This document shows, piece after piece, positions 17,951 through 28,094 of a stretch of 64,000 nt of DNA (within the stretch, counting starts at the first letter, position 1; every line of letters begins with the position of its first letter). The DNA is from Comamonadaceae bacterium (GTDB taxonomy: Bacteria > Pseudomonadota > Gammaproteobacteria > Burkholderiales > Burkholderiaceae_C): NCBI GenBank assembly GCA_027488255.1, contig JAIYBZ010000001.1, positions 62,001 to 126,000 of the forward strand, in the 5' to 3' direction. The position numbers and the translations under genes are program-made. Under the pieces are notes generated by a model. That model had not been told where the DNA came from and did not search any database. It saw nothing but the letters and a program-made list of their open reading frames with translations.

Positions 17951-18811
17951 ATGACCGAACTCTCCCACTACCCTGAAGAAGACGAAATCAGCTTGCTCGA
18001 CCTGTTACAGACGCTGGTTGAAAATTTGCGTTTGCTGGTCATTGGGCCTCTCACGGTCGGATTGCTGTCGCTGGCTGGGGCCAGTTTTTGGCCTAAAACC
18101 TATGAAAGCACGGCGGTGCTGCAGGCAGACCAGACCACCGCCAGCATCATGCTGAGTGCGGCGGTGCTGGATCCGATCGCGGCGAGCTTGGGCTATTCCT
18201 CGCAGATGACGGTTGACGATGCACGTCTCAAACTCAAAGAGCAAATCAAAGTCAGTGTCAACGCCAAAGACAAGTTTCTCACGTTGACTGCGCAGGCCAA
18301 CTCGCCCCAGGCAGCCCAAGCATTGGCCCAATCCCTGTTGACGCAAACTTTTGTTCAAAGTCGTCCCCGCGGCAGCGAAAAAATGCGCCTTGAAAAACAA
18401 CTGGCTCAAGCCCAAACCCGTGAGAAAGAAGCCCGTGAGGCCGCTGAACGGCTGACGATCAAGCTGGACAAGGCCAGCGGCGAACAGTCTTTGTCGGTGG
18501 CGCAGGGTTACGGCCAACTGATGGGGGTCGTGAAAGAAGCTCAAAACTCCCAAATTGAATTTGAGCGGCAACTGCAAGGTCTGGATGCCAGTGTGTTGAT
18601 TCAAGAGGCAACCTTGCCCAACAAACATGTGGCACCTAAACGCAGCCTCACGGCGGTCATTGCCGCACTGGCCACGGGTTTTGCATTGTTGCTTTTTGTG
18701 TTTGTCCGCCAAGCCCTGCGAAATGCGGGTCAAAACCCAGAGTCCGCCCCCAAAATACACGCCCTCAAAGCCGCTTGGCGCAAGGCTTTAGGCCGAAACA
18801 ACGTTGCCTGA
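17951..18811 (+). CDS. Wzz-like polysaccharide chain-length/co-polymerase protein
   Basis: The 286-residue product has the topology of polysaccharide co-polymerases: a short cytoplasmic start with EDEISLLDLLQTL, a membrane segment near residues 30-50, a long periplasmic part with a heptad-rich helix around residues 140-205, and a second membrane segment near residues 230-250. The APKRS box just before the second helix resembles the Pro-rich signature of Wzz proteins. ATG 17951 was chosen over a TTG 12 nt upstream. It would set chain length of the polymer made with the neighbouring rfb genes. Confidence 0.75.
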   Translation: MTELSHYPEEDEISLLDLLQTLVENLRLLVIGPLTVGLLSLAGASFWPKTYESTAVLQADQTTASIMLSAAVLDPIAASLGYSSQMTVDDARLKLKEQIKVSVNAKDKFLTLTAQANSPQAAQALAQSLLTQTFVQSRPRGSEKMRLEKQLAQAQTREKEAREAAERLTIKLDKASGEQSLSVAQGYGQLMGVVKEAQNSQIEFERQLQGLDASVLIQEATLPNKHVAPKRSLTAVIAALATGFALLLFVFVRQALRNAGQNPESAPKIHALKAAWRKALGRNNVA

Positions 18812-18930
18812 ATGCGATGAGTTTCTCTTGCTTCGCGCCGAGGCAAAGGGGCCGGGCGAGGCCTCTCATGACGAGCAGCGAAAAAGTCACCACTTCTTTG
18901 TTGCGGTGATGGCGGCTTGAGAAGATTGTC

Positions 18931-19713
18931 ATGTTCATCCTCTCCAAAATTTTGTCCGCCATCACCCAGCCGCTGTTCTGGTTGGCTTTGTGGTGGGGTG
19001 GGGCGCTTTTGTTGATGACCTTTTGGGCGACCTGGCGGCGTGCGGCGGTGCGCATGCTGTGGGCCGGCTTGGCGGTGTTGGGCTTGTTGGGGTTTGAGGC
19101 CTTGCCACATGCGTTGTTGCGTCCTTTAGAAAACCAATACCCTGTGCCCAGCCTCGAGGTGATCCGTCGTCATGCAGGCGTCATCGTGTTGGGTGGTGCC
19201 ACCCAACACCCCGGCATTTACCAAGCCCACGGCCAAGTGCCTTTGGGGGAAGCGGCTGAGCGCATGTCGACTCCGGTGGGATGGTTGCGACAGTACCCGC
19301 AGTTGCACTTGGTTTTCTCGGGCGGCGAGGGGCGCTTGTTGGCCACAGGCGTGACCGAAGCTGTACTGGCCCAGCAGTTTTACGCTCAGCAGGGCGTCGA
19401 ACCAAGTCGGTTGAGCTTCGAGGGCGGTTCTCGCAACACCCGTGAAAATGCCCGCCAAGTCGCCGCGCTGTTGGGCGAGCGTTGCCGGCAACCGTGGTTG
19501 TTGGTCACCTCGGCGTGGCACATGCCCCGTTCTGTCCCAGAGTTCGAAGCGGTGGGCTGCCAAATAACGCCTTACCCGGTGGACTTCAGGACGGGCCAGA
19601 CCACGCCATGGACCGAGTATTCGTTGGCGCGCAGCGTGATGCTGTGGCAAGTCGCCTTGCACGAGTGGCTGGGCCTCGCTGTCTACCGCCTCACCCATTC
19701 AGGCTCGACTTAG
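18931..19713 (+). CDS. YdcF/ElyC family DUF218 membrane protein
   Basis: The 260-residue product has two N-terminal membrane segments (about residues 5-30 and 38-60) followed by a DUF218 domain with VIVLGGATQ, LVFSGGEGRL, EGGSRNTRENA and LLVTSAWHMPRS. ElyC, the closest characterised type, affects lipid-carrier-dependent envelope synthesis in E. coli. Its position after a prenyltransferase and a Wzz-like gene fits a link with lipid-carrier use, but this is inference. The stop overlaps that of apaH on the other strand. Confidence 0.85.
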   Translation: MFILSKILSAITQPLFWLALWWGGALLLMTFWATWRRAAVRMLWAGLAVLGLLGFEALPHALLRPLENQYPVPSLEVIRRHAGVIVLGGATQHPGIYQAHGQVPLGEAAERMSTPVGWLRQYPQLHLVFSGGEGRLLATGVTEAVLAQQFYAQQGVEPSRLSFEGGSRNTRENARQVAALLGERCRQPWLLVTSAWHMPRSVPEFEAVGCQITPYPVDFRTGQTTPWTEYSLARSVMLWQVALHEWLGLAVYRLTHSGST

Positions 19714-20537
19714 CCGGGGCGTTGCGCCTGTTCACAGCGCACCTGAATGATTTCAGGCGTGCCGGTGTTGCTGAGTCGAAGAGCACTCAGGCAACCGCCC
19801 CAAACACACCCTGTATCCAGTGCCCAGACATCTTGGCGTTGCAGTTTGCCCAAGGTAGACCAGTGGCCAAAAGCCACCGTGACATGGGCTGTTTGCCTGC
19901 CCGGCACATCAAACCAAGGCATGTGGCCTGCGGGGGCTGAGTCAGCGCCCTCTTTGCTGGCAAATTCCATCACGCCCTCTGCCGAACAAAAGCGCAGCCG
20001 GGTCAGCGCGTTCACCACCACGCGCAAGCGGTCGGTGCCTGTCAGGTCATCGCGCCAGGCCGCGGGGGTGTTGCCATACATATGGTGCAAAAAGTCGCTC
20101 AAGTCGGGGCCGCGCAAGACCGCCTCCACCTCGGCGGCCAAGGCCAAGGTGTGCTCAACCGTCCATGAGGGCAGCACGCCGGCGTGCACCATCAGCACGT
20201 CATGCTGCCAAATGGCCAAAGGTTGCTGGCGCAGCCAGTCGAGCATGGCCTCTCGGTCGGGGGCTTGCAGCAACTCGTCCAGTGTGTCGAGGGGCTTGAG
20301 CCGGCCAGCCCCCGCGGCCACGGCCAAGAGGTGCAAGTCGTGGTTGCCCAGCACACACTGCGCGGCGGGTCCCAGGGCCGTCAAGCGGCGCAAGACCTGA
20401 GCCGAAGCCGGGCCTCGGTTGACCAAATCGCCCAGCACAAACAAGGTGTCGCGACTGGGTGAAAAATCAATTTCAGCCAGTAAGCGCCCCAATGGCGCAT
20501 CGCAACCCTGCACATCTCCGACGCAATAAACAGCCAT
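19710..20537 (-). CDS. apaH: Symmetrical bis(5'-nucleosyl)-tetraphosphatase
   Basis: ApaH hydrolyses Ap4A to two ADP and also removes Np4 caps from RNA. The 275-residue product is a calcineurin-like phosphoesterase with YCVGDVQGCDAPL, LGDLVNRGP and LGNHDLHLLAV metal-binding motifs. The start at 20537 is preceded on its strand by GAGAGGAA. The gene stands alone, convergent with the DUF218 gene and divergent from the CorC gene. Confidence 0.97.
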   Translation of the reverse strand: MAVYCVGDVQGCDAPLGRLLAEIDFSPSRDTLFVLGDLVNRGPASAQVLRRLTALGPAAQCVLGNHDLHLLAVAAGAGRLKPLDTLDELLQAPDREAMLDWLRQQPLAIWQHDVLMVHAGVLPSWTVEHTLALAAEVEAVLRGPDLSDFLHHMYGNTPAAWRDDLTGTDRLRVVVNALTRLRFCSAEGVMEFASKEGADSAPAGHMPWFDVPGRQTAHVTVAFGHWSTLGKLQRQDVWALDTGCVWGGCLSALRLSNTGTPEIIQVRCEQAQRPG

Positions 20538-20597
20538 AAATTCCTCTCCATTCCGATTGTCCTGCCTTTTTACAAAGGGCAAGCCACTCTTGGCACA

Positions 20598-21935
20598 ATG
20601 GCGGTCATGGACTTTTTATTGATCGCTTTTCTCACGCTGTTGAACGGGCTTTTTGCCATGTCCGAGCTGGCGCTGGCTTCCAGCCGCAAAGCCCGATTGG
20701 CCGCCATGGACGAGGCTGGTGACAAAGGGGCGCATGCGGCCCTCAAGTTGCTCGAAGAGCCCACCCAGTTTTTGTCGACCGTGCAAGTAGGCATCACCTC
20801 CATTGGGGTCTTGAACGGCATCGTGGGTGAGGCGGCTTTCAGCGACGGTTTGGCCACTCAGCTGATGCAATGGGGGCTGACCGAGTCGGTCGCCAGTGTT
20901 TCAGCCACTGCCATTGTGGTGACCTTGATCACCTTCACCACCATCATTTTTGGCGAGTTGGTGCCCAAGCGCATTGGCCAGCTCTACCCCGAAGCCGTGG
21001 CCCGATGGGTGGCCCGTCCCATGGCATGGCTGGCCAAAGCCGCCGGACCATTTGTGAAATTGTTGTCGCTGTCCACACAAGGCATGCTCAAGCTCATGCG
21101 CATTGACAGCAAGGGCAGCCGTGCAGTGACGGAAGAGGAAATCACGGCCAGTTTGGTCGAGGGGGTGGATGCGGGCTTGATCGAGGAGCACGAGCACCAA
21201 ATGGTGCGCAATGTGTTCCATTTGGACGACCGCGCGTTGACCTCGATGATGACGCCGCGCAGCGACATTCAGTGGCTAGAAGCCCACCTCACACCCGCGC
21301 AAGCCTTGGCCTGTATCAATCAAATGCGCGAGGAAGGCAACCACTCTTGGTACCCGGTGTGCCGAGATGGCTTGGGGCACATCGTGGGCGTGATCAGTCT
21401 CTCGCATTTGCTGGCGCTGCCATCCAGTGACCCACGCGCCCTGGCCGAACATGCCCAAACGGCTCATTTTGTGCCCGAGACCTTGACCGGCATGGAGTTG
21501 CTGGAGCAAATGCGAGACCAGTCGAGCCGCATGTTGTTTGTGGTGGACGAATACGGCGAGGTGCAGGGGCTGTTGACGCCTTTGGACCTGTTGGAGGCCA
21601 TCACGGGAGAGCTCAAGCCCGATACGCACTCAGAAGCTTGGGCCACTCAAAATGACGATGGCAGCTGGCTGCTCGATGGCATCATGCCCCTGAACGAGCT
21701 CAAGGCGCGCTTGGACATCAAAGAGTTGCCAGCCGAAGACAAAAACCGATACAACACCTTGGCAGGTTTGCTGATGTATGCGCTGGGTCAGTTGCCCACC
21801 CAGGGCCAAGTGATTCGCTTGGCGGGGTGGCGTTTTGAAGTGGTCACCTTGGAGGGGCGGCGCATTGACAAGGTCTTGGCCAAGACCCTGTCCGAGGGCC
21901 CACCAGCCGGTCAGCTTACTGCGTCGGCGGGCTGA
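20598..21935 (+). CDS. CNNM/CorC-HlyC family membrane protein
   Basis: The 445-residue product has a CNNM-type transmembrane domain (about residues 1-190, with [16 protein letters not shown] and [12 protein letters not shown]), a CBS pair (about 205-330) and a C-terminal CorC/HlyC transporter-associated domain (about 345-430). Such proteins take part in magnesium or cobalt efflux; the haemolysin label of older annotations has little support. The last 25 bp overlap the 3' end of accD on the other strand. Confidence 0.93.
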   Translation: MAVMDFLLIAFLTLLNGLFAMSELALASSRKARLAAMDEAGDKGAHAALKLLEEPTQFLSTVQVGITSIGVLNGIVGEAAFSDGLATQLMQWGLTESVASVSATAIVVTLITFTTIIFGELVPKRIGQLYPEAVARWVARPMAWLAKAAGPFVKLLSLSTQGMLKLMRIDSKGSRAVTEEEITASLVEGVDAGLIEEHEHQMVRNVFHLDDRALTSMMTPRSDIQWLEAHLTPAQALACINQMREEGNHSWYPVCRDGLGHIVGVISLSHLLALPSSDPRALAEHAQTAHFVPETLTGMELLEQMRDQSSRMLFVVDEYGEVQGLLTPLDLLEAITGELKPDTHSEAWATQNDDGSWLLDGIMPLNELKARLDIKELPAEDKNRYNTLAGLLMYALGQLPTQGQVIRLAGWRFEVVTLEGRRIDKVLAKTLSEGPPAGQLTASAG

Positions 21936-22783
21936 CGCTGCAACATCGCCAGCGTGCTGGCGATGGTTTTGCGCAATTCCCGGCGGTCACAAATGAAGTC
22001 CACCGCCCCTTTGGACTGCAGGAATTCGGCCCGCTGGAAGCCTTCGGGCAAGGTCACCCGCACCGTGCTTTCGATCACGCGGGGGCCGGCAAAGCCAATC
22101 AGGGCTTTGGGTTCGGCAATCACCACATCGCCCAAAAAGGCAAAGCCTGCCGACACACCGCCCATGGTGGGGTCGGTCAGCACGCTGATGTAAGGCAAGC
22201 CTTTTTTCGACAGGCGCGTCAGGGCCGCATTGGTTTTGGCCATTTGCATGAGCGACAACAGGCCTTCTTGCATGCGCGCACCCCCGGTGGCGGTGAAGCA
22301 GACGAAAGGCACCTTTTGCTCAATGGCGGTTTCAACGCCGCGCACAAAGCGCTCACCCACGACCGAGCCCATCGAGCCCCCCATGAAGTCAAATTCGAAG
22401 CAAGCGGCCACCAAAGAAATGCTGTGCACCGAGCCCCCCATGACCACCAAGGCGTCTGTTTCGCCGGTGTTGTTCATGGCTTCTTTCAGGCGCTCGGGGT
22501 ATTTGCGGCTGTCTTTGAATTTGAGGGCATCCACGGGCACGACTTCTTGCCCGATTTCATAGCGGCCTTCGCCGTCCAAAAAGCCATTCAGGCGGGCGCG
22601 CGCACCGATGCGCAGGTGATGGGAGCAACCGGGGCAGACGTTTTGGTTTTCTTCCAGATCGGTTTTGTACAACACCGTCTCGCAACTGGGGCATTTGACC
22701 CACAAGCCTTCAGGTACCTGGCGGCGGTCGGCCGGATCGGTGTGCTGGATCTTAGGAGGCAGTAATTTCTCGAGCCAACTCAT
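21911..22783 (-). CDS. accD: Acetyl-CoA carboxylase carboxyltransferase subunit beta
   Basis: AccD forms the carboxyltransferase with AccA and makes malonyl-CoA for fatty acid synthesis. The 290-residue product has an N-terminal zinc ribbon, C31, C34, C50 and C53 (CPSC...CPGC), and the crotonase-like core with [12 protein letters not shown] and [12 protein letters not shown]. It follows trpA by 52 bp at the end of the long minus-strand cluster. folC, which commonly follows accD in related genomes, is not here. Confidence 0.98.
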   Translation of the reverse strand: MSWLEKLLPPKIQHTDPADRRQVPEGLWVKCPSCETVLYKTDLEENQNVCPGCSHHLRIGARARLNGFLDGEGRYEIGQEVVPVDALKFKDSRKYPERLKEAMNNTGETDALVVMGGSVHSISLVAACFEFDFMGGSMGSVVGERFVRGVETAIEQKVPFVCFTATGGARMQEGLLSLMQMAKTNAALTRLSKKGLPYISVLTDPTMGGVSAGFAFLGDVVIAEPKALIGFAGPRVIESTVRVTLPEGFQRAEFLQSKGAVDFICDRRELRKTIASTLAMLQRQPADAVS

Positions 22784-22835
22784 GAGGGGTTCTCCTTGTT
22801 CGGCAAATTATCGTTGAAACGCCAAGCCCATTCGT

Positions 22836-23645
22836 TCAGGCGTCGAGGGCCTGGCGAATGCCCCGCAAAAAGTCTCCGGCCACGGCATTCACTTGCTCAG
22901 GCGGGGCGGCGTCGATCAATTGAATCAGCCGGCTGCCAATCACCACGGCATCGGCCACCCGACTGATGGCTTTGGCGGTGGCGGCATCGCGAATACCAAA
23001 ACCCACACCGACCGGCACCTGCACATGCTGGCGAATGCGCGGCAACATGGCTTCTACGGCATCGGTGTCGAGCGTGCCCGAGCCCGTGACCCCCTTGAGG
23101 GACACGTAATACACATAGCCACTGGCCACTCGGGCGACTTGCTGCATGCGTTCGTCGGTGCTGGTGGGGGCCAGCAAAAAAATCAGGTCCATGCTGTGGG
23201 CGCGTAATTTGGAGGCAAATTCGACGCACTCTTCAGGCGGGTAATCGACGATCAACACGCCGTCCACCCCGGCCGCAGCCGCATCGCGGATGAAGCTGTC
23301 AACGCCATGTTTTTGGTCATAGCGTTCCACCGGATTGGCATAGCCCATCAACACCACGGGGGTGGTGCTGTTGTTTTGGCGAAACTCGCGCACCATGGCC
23401 AAGACCTGCACAGAGCCAATGCCTTGAGCCAAGGCTTGGTCGCCTGCTTTTTGAATGACTGGACCGTCGGCCGAGGGGTCAGAAAAAGGCACCCCCAACT
23501 CGATGATGTCGGCCCCCGCCTCGGCCATGGCGTGCATCAGGGGCACAGTGGTGCCGGGCTTTGGAAAGCCTGCGGTGACATAAGGAATCAGGGCTTTGCG
23601 GCCTTGCGCTTTGAGGTGCGAGAGGGTGGCGTCGATGCGGCTCAT
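22836..23645 (-). CDS. trpA: Tryptophan synthase alpha chain
   Basis: TrpA cleaves indole-3-glycerol phosphate to indole, which tunnels to TrpB. The 269-residue TIM-barrel product has the catalytic E49 and D60 in [15 protein letters not shown] and the phosphate-binding [11 protein letters not shown]. The gene is 96 bp after trpB, and that gap holds a GC-rich hairpin repeat (23655-23701). Confidence 0.98.
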   Translation of the reverse strand: MSRIDATLSHLKAQGRKALIPYVTAGFPKPGTTVPLMHAMAEAGADIIELGVPFSDPSADGPVIQKAGDQALAQGIGSVQVLAMVREFRQNNSTTPVVLMGYANPVERYDQKHGVDSFIRDAAAAGVDGVLIVDYPPEECVEFASKLRAHSMDLIFLLAPTSTDERMQQVARVASGYVYYVSLKGVTGSGTLDTDAVEAMLPRIRQHVQVPVGVGFGIRDAATAKAISRVADAVVIGSRLIQLIDAAPPEQVNAVAGDFLRGIRQALDA

Positions 23646-23654
23646 GATTGGCCT

Positions 23655-23701
23655 CCGAAGGGCCGCCCCAAGAAGGGCAAAGCCCCCTCGGGGGGCAGCG
23701 A
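23655..23701. repeat. GC-rich REP-like hairpin element between trpB and trpA
   Basis: The segment has a strong hairpin (GCCCCC at 23682-23687 with GGGGGC at 23691-23696) plus GGGC/GCCC blocks on one side (GGCCGCCCCAAGAAGGGC). Its base composition differs from the flanks. It looks like a dispersed intergenic repeat, and it lies within the trp transcript, where it could affect mRNA stability between trpB and trpA. Only one copy was seen in this window. Confidence 0.45.
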
Positions 23702-23741
23702 GTACACGAAGTGACTGGCGTGGGGGTACATGTTTTTGTTC

Positions 23742-25025
23742 TCACTTCACAAAGTTCACGGGCTGCTCTGCGCCTTTGACCGATTGGCCTTGGCAGCTGG
23801 GGCGGCAATAAAAGTCGGCCTGACTCAGGTCGGCCACAGTGCCGATGTCTTTGTCACCGCGGCCAGACAAATTGACCAAGATGGACTGATCGGGGCGCAT
23901 GGTTTTGGCCAGCTTCATGGCGTAAGCCACGGCGTGGCTCGATTCGAGGGCCGGAATAATGCCCTCGGTGCGGCACAAGTAGTGGAACGCCTCCAGCGCC
24001 TCTTGGTCGGTGATGCCCACGTATTCGGCGCGTCCCACGTCTTTCAAAAAGGCATGCTCGGGGCCCACACCGGGGTAGTCCAGACCGGCGCTCACGCTGT
24101 GCGTTTCGGTGATTTGGCCGTTTTCGTCTTGCAAAATATAGGTGCGGTTGCCGTGCAAAACCCCCGGGCTGCCCAGTTGCAGCGAGCAAGAATGTTTGTC
24201 GGTGTGCATGCCTTCACCGGCCGCTTCGACGCCGATGAGACGGGTTTTTTCGTAGGGGATGTAGGGGTGGAAAATACCCATCGCATTGCTGCCCCCGCCC
24301 ACGCAGGCGATGACCGCATCGGGTTGTTGCTCGGCCATTTGCAGGCTTTTCAGCATGGCGGGCATTTGCTGCAAGCACTCTTCGCCAATCACGCTTTGGA
24401 AGTCGCGCACCATCATCGGGTAAGGGTGCGGGCCGGCCACGGTGCCAATGATGTAAAAGGTGTTGTCCACATTGGCCACCCAGTCGCGCATGGCTTCGTT
24501 CAATGCGTCTTTCAGGGTTTTGCTGCCCGACTCGACGGGCACCACCGTCGCGCCCAACAGTTTCATGCGGTAGACGTTGGGACTTTGGCGCTTCACATCT
24601 TCAGAGCCCATGTAGACCACGCACTCCAGCCCGTAGCGGGCGCAGATGGTGGCGGTGGCCACGCCGTGTTGACCCGCCCCGGTTTCGGCAATGATGCGGG
24701 GCTTGCCCATGCGCTTGGCGAGCATGGCTTGGCCAATGGTGTTGTTGATCTTGTGCGCCCCGGTGTGGTTCAGGTCTTCGCGCTTCAAAAAGATCTGTGC
24801 GCCGCCCATTTCACGGCTCATGCGGGCCGCGTGGTAAACGGGCGAAGGGCGACCGACAAAGTGCGCCAGTTCCGACTTGAACTCGGCGATGAAGGCCGGG
24901 TCGTGTTGGTATTGAGCGTAAGCCGCTTTGAGCTCGTTGATGGCGTGGGTCAGGGTTTCGCTGACAAAACTGCCGCCATAAATGCCGAAATGGCCCTTGG
25001 CATCGGGTTGCTGGTAGTCGTACAT
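23742..25025 (-). CDS. trpB: Tryptophan synthase beta chain
   Basis: TrpB joins indole and serine using PLP. From 25025 the product has 427 residues, with the PLP lysine K92 in [10 protein letters not shown], the GSN phosphate loop in VGGGSNAMG and [14 protein letters not shown]. The ATG at 25025 gives the usual MYDYQQPD start; upstream in-frame ATGs at 25076 and 25100 overlap the end of trpF. It lies 34 bp after trpF. Confidence 0.97.
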   Translation of the reverse strand: MYDYQQPDAKGHFGIYGGSFVSETLTHAINELKAAYAQYQHDPAFIAEFKSELAHFVGRPSPVYHAARMSREMGGAQIFLKREDLNHTGAHKINNTIGQAMLAKRMGKPRIIAETGAGQHGVATATICARYGLECVVYMGSEDVKRQSPNVYRMKLLGATVVPVESGSKTLKDALNEAMRDWVANVDNTFYIIGTVAGPHPYPMMVRDFQSVIGEECLQQMPAMLKSLQMAEQQPDAVIACVGGGSNAMGIFHPYIPYEKTRLIGVEAAGEGMHTDKHSCSLQLGSPGVLHGNRTYILQDENGQITETHSVSAGLDYPGVGPEHAFLKDVGRAEYVGITDQEALEAFHYLCRTEGIIPALESSHAVAYAMKLAKTMRPDQSILVNLSGRGDKDIGTVADLSQADFYCRPSCQGQSVKGAEQPVNFVK

Positions 25026-25059
25026 GGGTGGTGGGGCGGCATTGGGGCCGCCAGTCAAT

Positions 25060-25737
25060 TCAAGGGAGATCAGCATCGGCGGCTCGAACGGCCGCGACAA
25101 ATTGCTGGATTTTTTCGGCGTCTTTCAGGCCCTTGCCTGATTCGATGCCCGAGCTCACGTCAACGGCCAGCGACAGGCCATGCGTGCGCAAGGTCCGAAT
25201 GCCATCGGCCACGTTTGCAGGTGTGAGTCCACCAGACAAAACGAGGTGAGCTTTGACGTTTGTTGGCAGCAGTGACCAATTGAATGTTTTCCCGCCGCCG
25301 CCATAGCCGTCGACATGGGCGTCGAGCAACAGGGCTTGGGCTTGTGAATGAAGGTGGGCAAATTTTATCAAGTCAAAATCGGCCACCTCCGACAGGGGGA
25401 TTCGGGCGGCTTTCAGGTGGGCGCGGCCTGTGGCGCGGCTCATGGCCTCGCAAAATTCTGGGGCTTCATCGCCATGAAACTGCATCAAGGCGCCTGGCAC
25501 CGCGGCGCAGGCGGCCTGAATGCGCTCGGCCGTGTCGTTGACAAACAGCAGCACGGGCGTGGCAAACGCTGGCAACAAGCGGGCCAATTCGGCTGCTCGC
25601 TCCAGGCTCACATGGCGGGGGCTGGGCGGGTACAGCACAAACCCAATCGCGTCCGCCCCGGCGGCGGTAGCGGCCAACACGTCGGCTTCGCGGGTGAAGC
25701 CACACATCTTGATGCGGGTGCGTTGGGAAGTGCTCAT
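25060..25737 (-). CDS. trpF: Phosphoribosylanthranilate isomerase
   Basis: TrpF converts phosphoribosylanthranilate to CdRP in tryptophan synthesis. The 225-residue TIM barrel begins [13 protein letters not shown], which includes the catalytic cysteine, and has [19 protein letters not shown] (a substrate loop) and [10 protein letters not shown]. The catalytic acid lies in [10 protein letters not shown]. The start overlaps the truA stop by 3 nt, so the two are coupled. Confidence 0.97.
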   Translation of the reverse strand: MSTSQRTRIKMCGFTREADVLAATAAGADAIGFVLYPPSPRHVSLERAAELARLLPAFATPVLLFVNDTAERIQAACAAVPGALMQFHGDEAPEFCEAMSRATGRAHLKAARIPLSEVADFDLIKFAHLHSQAQALLLDAHVDGYGGGGKTFNWSLLPTNVKAHLVLSGGLTPANVADGIRTLRTHGLSLAVDVSSGIESGKGLKDAEKIQQFVAAVRAADADLP

Positions 25738-26519
25738 GGCAGCCAGTCAAAGGGAGGGGTGGTCTCGGGCAGGCCCCATTGTGGCTCGTAAATGGGGCCG
25801 GCAAAGTACAAACCATCGGGCGAAAAAGTGGGTGCCGCGGCATCGCGGTTTTTGGCCAACAGCACGTCGCGCATCCAGTCGGGGCTTTGATGGCCTTGGC
25901 CAATGGTGACCAGGCAGCCCATGATGTTGCGAATCATGTGGTGCAAAAAGGCATTGCCTTCAAATTCAAATCGCCAATAGGCCCCGCGCTGGGTGATGCT
26001 CACTTGCCGCAATGTTTTGATGGGCGACAAGGCTTGGCAACTGCTGGCCCGAAAGGATGAAAAGTCGTGTTCGCCCAGCAAGTGCAGGCTGGCCTGGCGC
26101 ATGGCCTCGCCGTCCAAGGGGCGGTACACCCAGCCCACTCGGCCGGCTTCTAAGCTGGGCCGTACGGCCGAGGCCAACAAAATATAGATGTAGCGACGCC
26201 CCGTGGCGCTGCCTCGGCAATGGAAGGTGTCGGGCACCGCTTGCGCCCATTGCACCGCAATGTCGGAGGGCAAATAGCGGTTGGTGCCGCGCACCCAAGA
26301 GGAGGCTTCGCGTGCCAGCTCGGTGTCAAAGTGCACCACCTGCATCAAGCCATGAACACCGGCATCGGTGCGGCCAGCACACAAGGTGCTGACGCGCGGC
26401 ACATCACAAAACTGCGCCAAGGCCTTTTCAAGTTTGTCTTGAATGGTGAGGCCCGTGCTTTGGCTTTGCCAGCCTTGGTAAGCCGTGCCTGAGTAGCTGA
26501 CGCCCAGAGCCATTCTCAT
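25734..26519 (-). CDS. truA: tRNA pseudouridine(38-40) synthase
   Basis: TruA makes pseudouridine at positions 38-40 in the anticodon arm. The 261-residue product has the catalytic aspartate D52 in CAGRTDAGVHG, and FLHHMIRNIMGCL near the C-terminus. It overlaps fimV upstream and trpF downstream by 3-4 nt each. The fimV-truA-trpF order is typical of Burkholderiales. Confidence 0.97.
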   Translation of the reverse strand: MRMALGVSYSGTAYQGWQSQSTGLTIQDKLEKALAQFCDVPRVSTLCAGRTDAGVHGLMQVVHFDTELAREASSWVRGTNRYLPSDIAVQWAQAVPDTFHCRGSATGRRYIYILLASAVRPSLEAGRVGWVYRPLDGEAMRQASLHLLGEHDFSSFRASSCQALSPIKTLRQVSITQRGAYWRFEFEGNAFLHHMIRNIMGCLVTIGQGHQSPDWMRDVLLAKNRDAAAPTFSPDGLYFAGPIYEPQWGLPETTPPFDWLP

Positions 26520-28081
26520 GGCCGATTCCCCTTCTCAACGGTTGGCTTTGCGGCGACTTGGTTCGGTGTGAGGTTCAGGTCGAGGTGGGCAAATTGCGGC
26601 GGTAAACCCGAGGGAGATGCATCAGGGGTGCTGAGTGTTGGAGGCGCTTCATTCGCGGGACTCAACACGCTGAGCTTGCCGAAAAAATCGACGCGTTTGG
26701 CCTGGCGACGCCGAACCCCTACGGCCAAACCGAACATGCTGGCCAACAGCGCCGCCATCCACAGCCACAGGCTGGGGTGTTGGCTGAGTTGCGCGAGCAA
26801 TGACATGGAGGTGGTTGACTGCGTAGGGTCCTGAGCCGCTGTGTTCGGCGCCAAGCCCACTGCGGAGGGGGCTTGCGAAGAGTCAGCAGCGATGCTCTGG
26901 GCAGAATTGGAAGCACTGTGGGCTGTATTTTTGCCGTTCGTTTGTGCCGACAAAGCCGCAAGGTCATCGAGGTTTTTTTTCAGAGCCGCCAATTGCACGC
27001 TTTTTTCTTGAATTTCGCGCTCGATCGCCAAACGGGCTTCGTCGCTGTGCGGCGTGATCGCGCTGGCGTTGGCATTGGCGTTGGCGCTGACTTTAGCGTT
27101 CCCACTCAGGGTCAACTTATCTTGTCCCGGTGCGGCCGCCGGCGCTGTGGGGGACGCGGGGCTGATTTTGCCCGCCATCTCTCGGCTGGCCGTGCCCTGG
27201 GCTTTCAGTGCCGATTGGGCCAATCGGCGGGCAAATTTTGCAAAGTCAGCGTTTTGAGCGATGACGGTTTGCCGCGCTTCCTCCAGCGGAATTTGCCGGG
27301 CTTCGAGTGCGCTGGGCCACTGAATCTGAGCGCCTGCGCGCAACAGATTGACATTGCCCTCGATGAACGCTTCGGGGTTGCCCCGCACCATGGCTACCAG
27401 CATTTGCTCTAACGTGACGCCTGCAGGCAATTGGCGCAAGGCCAGTTTGGCCGCGGTGTCGCCGCGCTGCACCGTCAGGCTGGGTTTTTCAGACGACAGA
27501 ACGGCGGCAAGAGGAACTGCACCTGCAGGGCTTGACTCGGCTTGCGCAGTCGCCAAAGCGGGGGTGGGCGTGAGTGATTGGGGATCGACCACGGGTGGCA
27601 TCAGGGCCGTGCCTGATGGCGATAGTGTCACCTTGGAAGGGTCGGGGGTGCTGGTCGTTGCACCCGCAGGTGACACCAGCAAGGTGTAGTTCATCGCCAA
27701 TCGGCCTGAGGGCCATTGCGCTTCGACAATCAGGTCTAAAAAGGGCTCGGTGACTGGCACTTGGCCCCACAAAGCCAGAACCGGTTCGCCATTGCCGCGA
27801 AATTCCAGCCGAACTTCCAAGCCCTGCAATGCGGGGTGCCGAGGCATGCCCGCGTTTTGAAAGTTGGCCGACTCGGCCAAACGGACTTGGAGCTGACGGA
27901 GGTCTTCGACTTTGAATTGCGTGATGGCGATGGCCGCCCGCAGGGGCTGGCCGATGCCGGAAGACACCGACGCGGTGCCCAGCGAAATCGCATGGGCCCA
28001 CACGCTGCTGCAGGCCAGCACCGACGCCACAGCCCATGACCTGACAGGGTGATGCGGCGCGCTGAGGTGCTGAGGGCTCAT
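26516..28081 (-). CDS. fimV: FimV-like inner-membrane peptidoglycan-binding protein, short form
   Basis: FimV proteins organise type IV pilus and polar functions. The 521-residue product has a signal or anchor segment (about residues 14-30), the FimV N-terminal domain (SLGTASVSSGIGQPLRAAIA), a LysM-like region near residues 200-275 (RGDTAAKLALRQLPAGVTLE), low-complexity Ala/Ser-rich parts, a short coiled coil (about 345-375) and a membrane segment near residue 440. The C-terminal TPR domain of large FimV proteins is absent, as only about 60 residues follow the last helix. ATG 28081 was preferred to a TTG 9 nt upstream. Confidence 0.85.
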   Translation of the reverse strand: MSPQHLSAPHHPVRSWAVASVLACSSVWAHAISLGTASVSSGIGQPLRAAIAITQFKVEDLRQLQVRLAESANFQNAGMPRHPALQGLEVRLEFRGNGEPVLALWGQVPVTEPFLDLIVEAQWPSGRLAMNYTLLVSPAGATTSTPDPSKVTLSPSGTALMPPVVDPQSLTPTPALATAQAESSPAGAVPLAAVLSSEKPSLTVQRGDTAAKLALRQLPAGVTLEQMLVAMVRGNPEAFIEGNVNLLRAGAQIQWPSALEARQIPLEEARQTVIAQNADFAKFARRLAQSALKAQGTASREMAGKISPASPTAPAAAPGQDKLTLSGNAKVSANANANASAITPHSDEARLAIEREIQEKSVQLAALKKNLDDLAALSAQTNGKNTAHSASNSAQSIAADSSQAPSAVGLAPNTAAQDPTQSTTSMSLLAQLSQHPSLWLWMAALLASMFGLAVGVRRRQAKRVDFFGKLSVLSPANEAPPTLSTPDASPSGLPPQFAHLDLNLTPNQVAAKPTVEKGNRP

Positions 28082-28094
28082 GCGCAGCAAGCGA

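Noticed and set aside
23730-25226. Long plus-strand frame across trpB
   Set aside because: Antisense shadow of trpB and the end of trpF, without domain or start signal.
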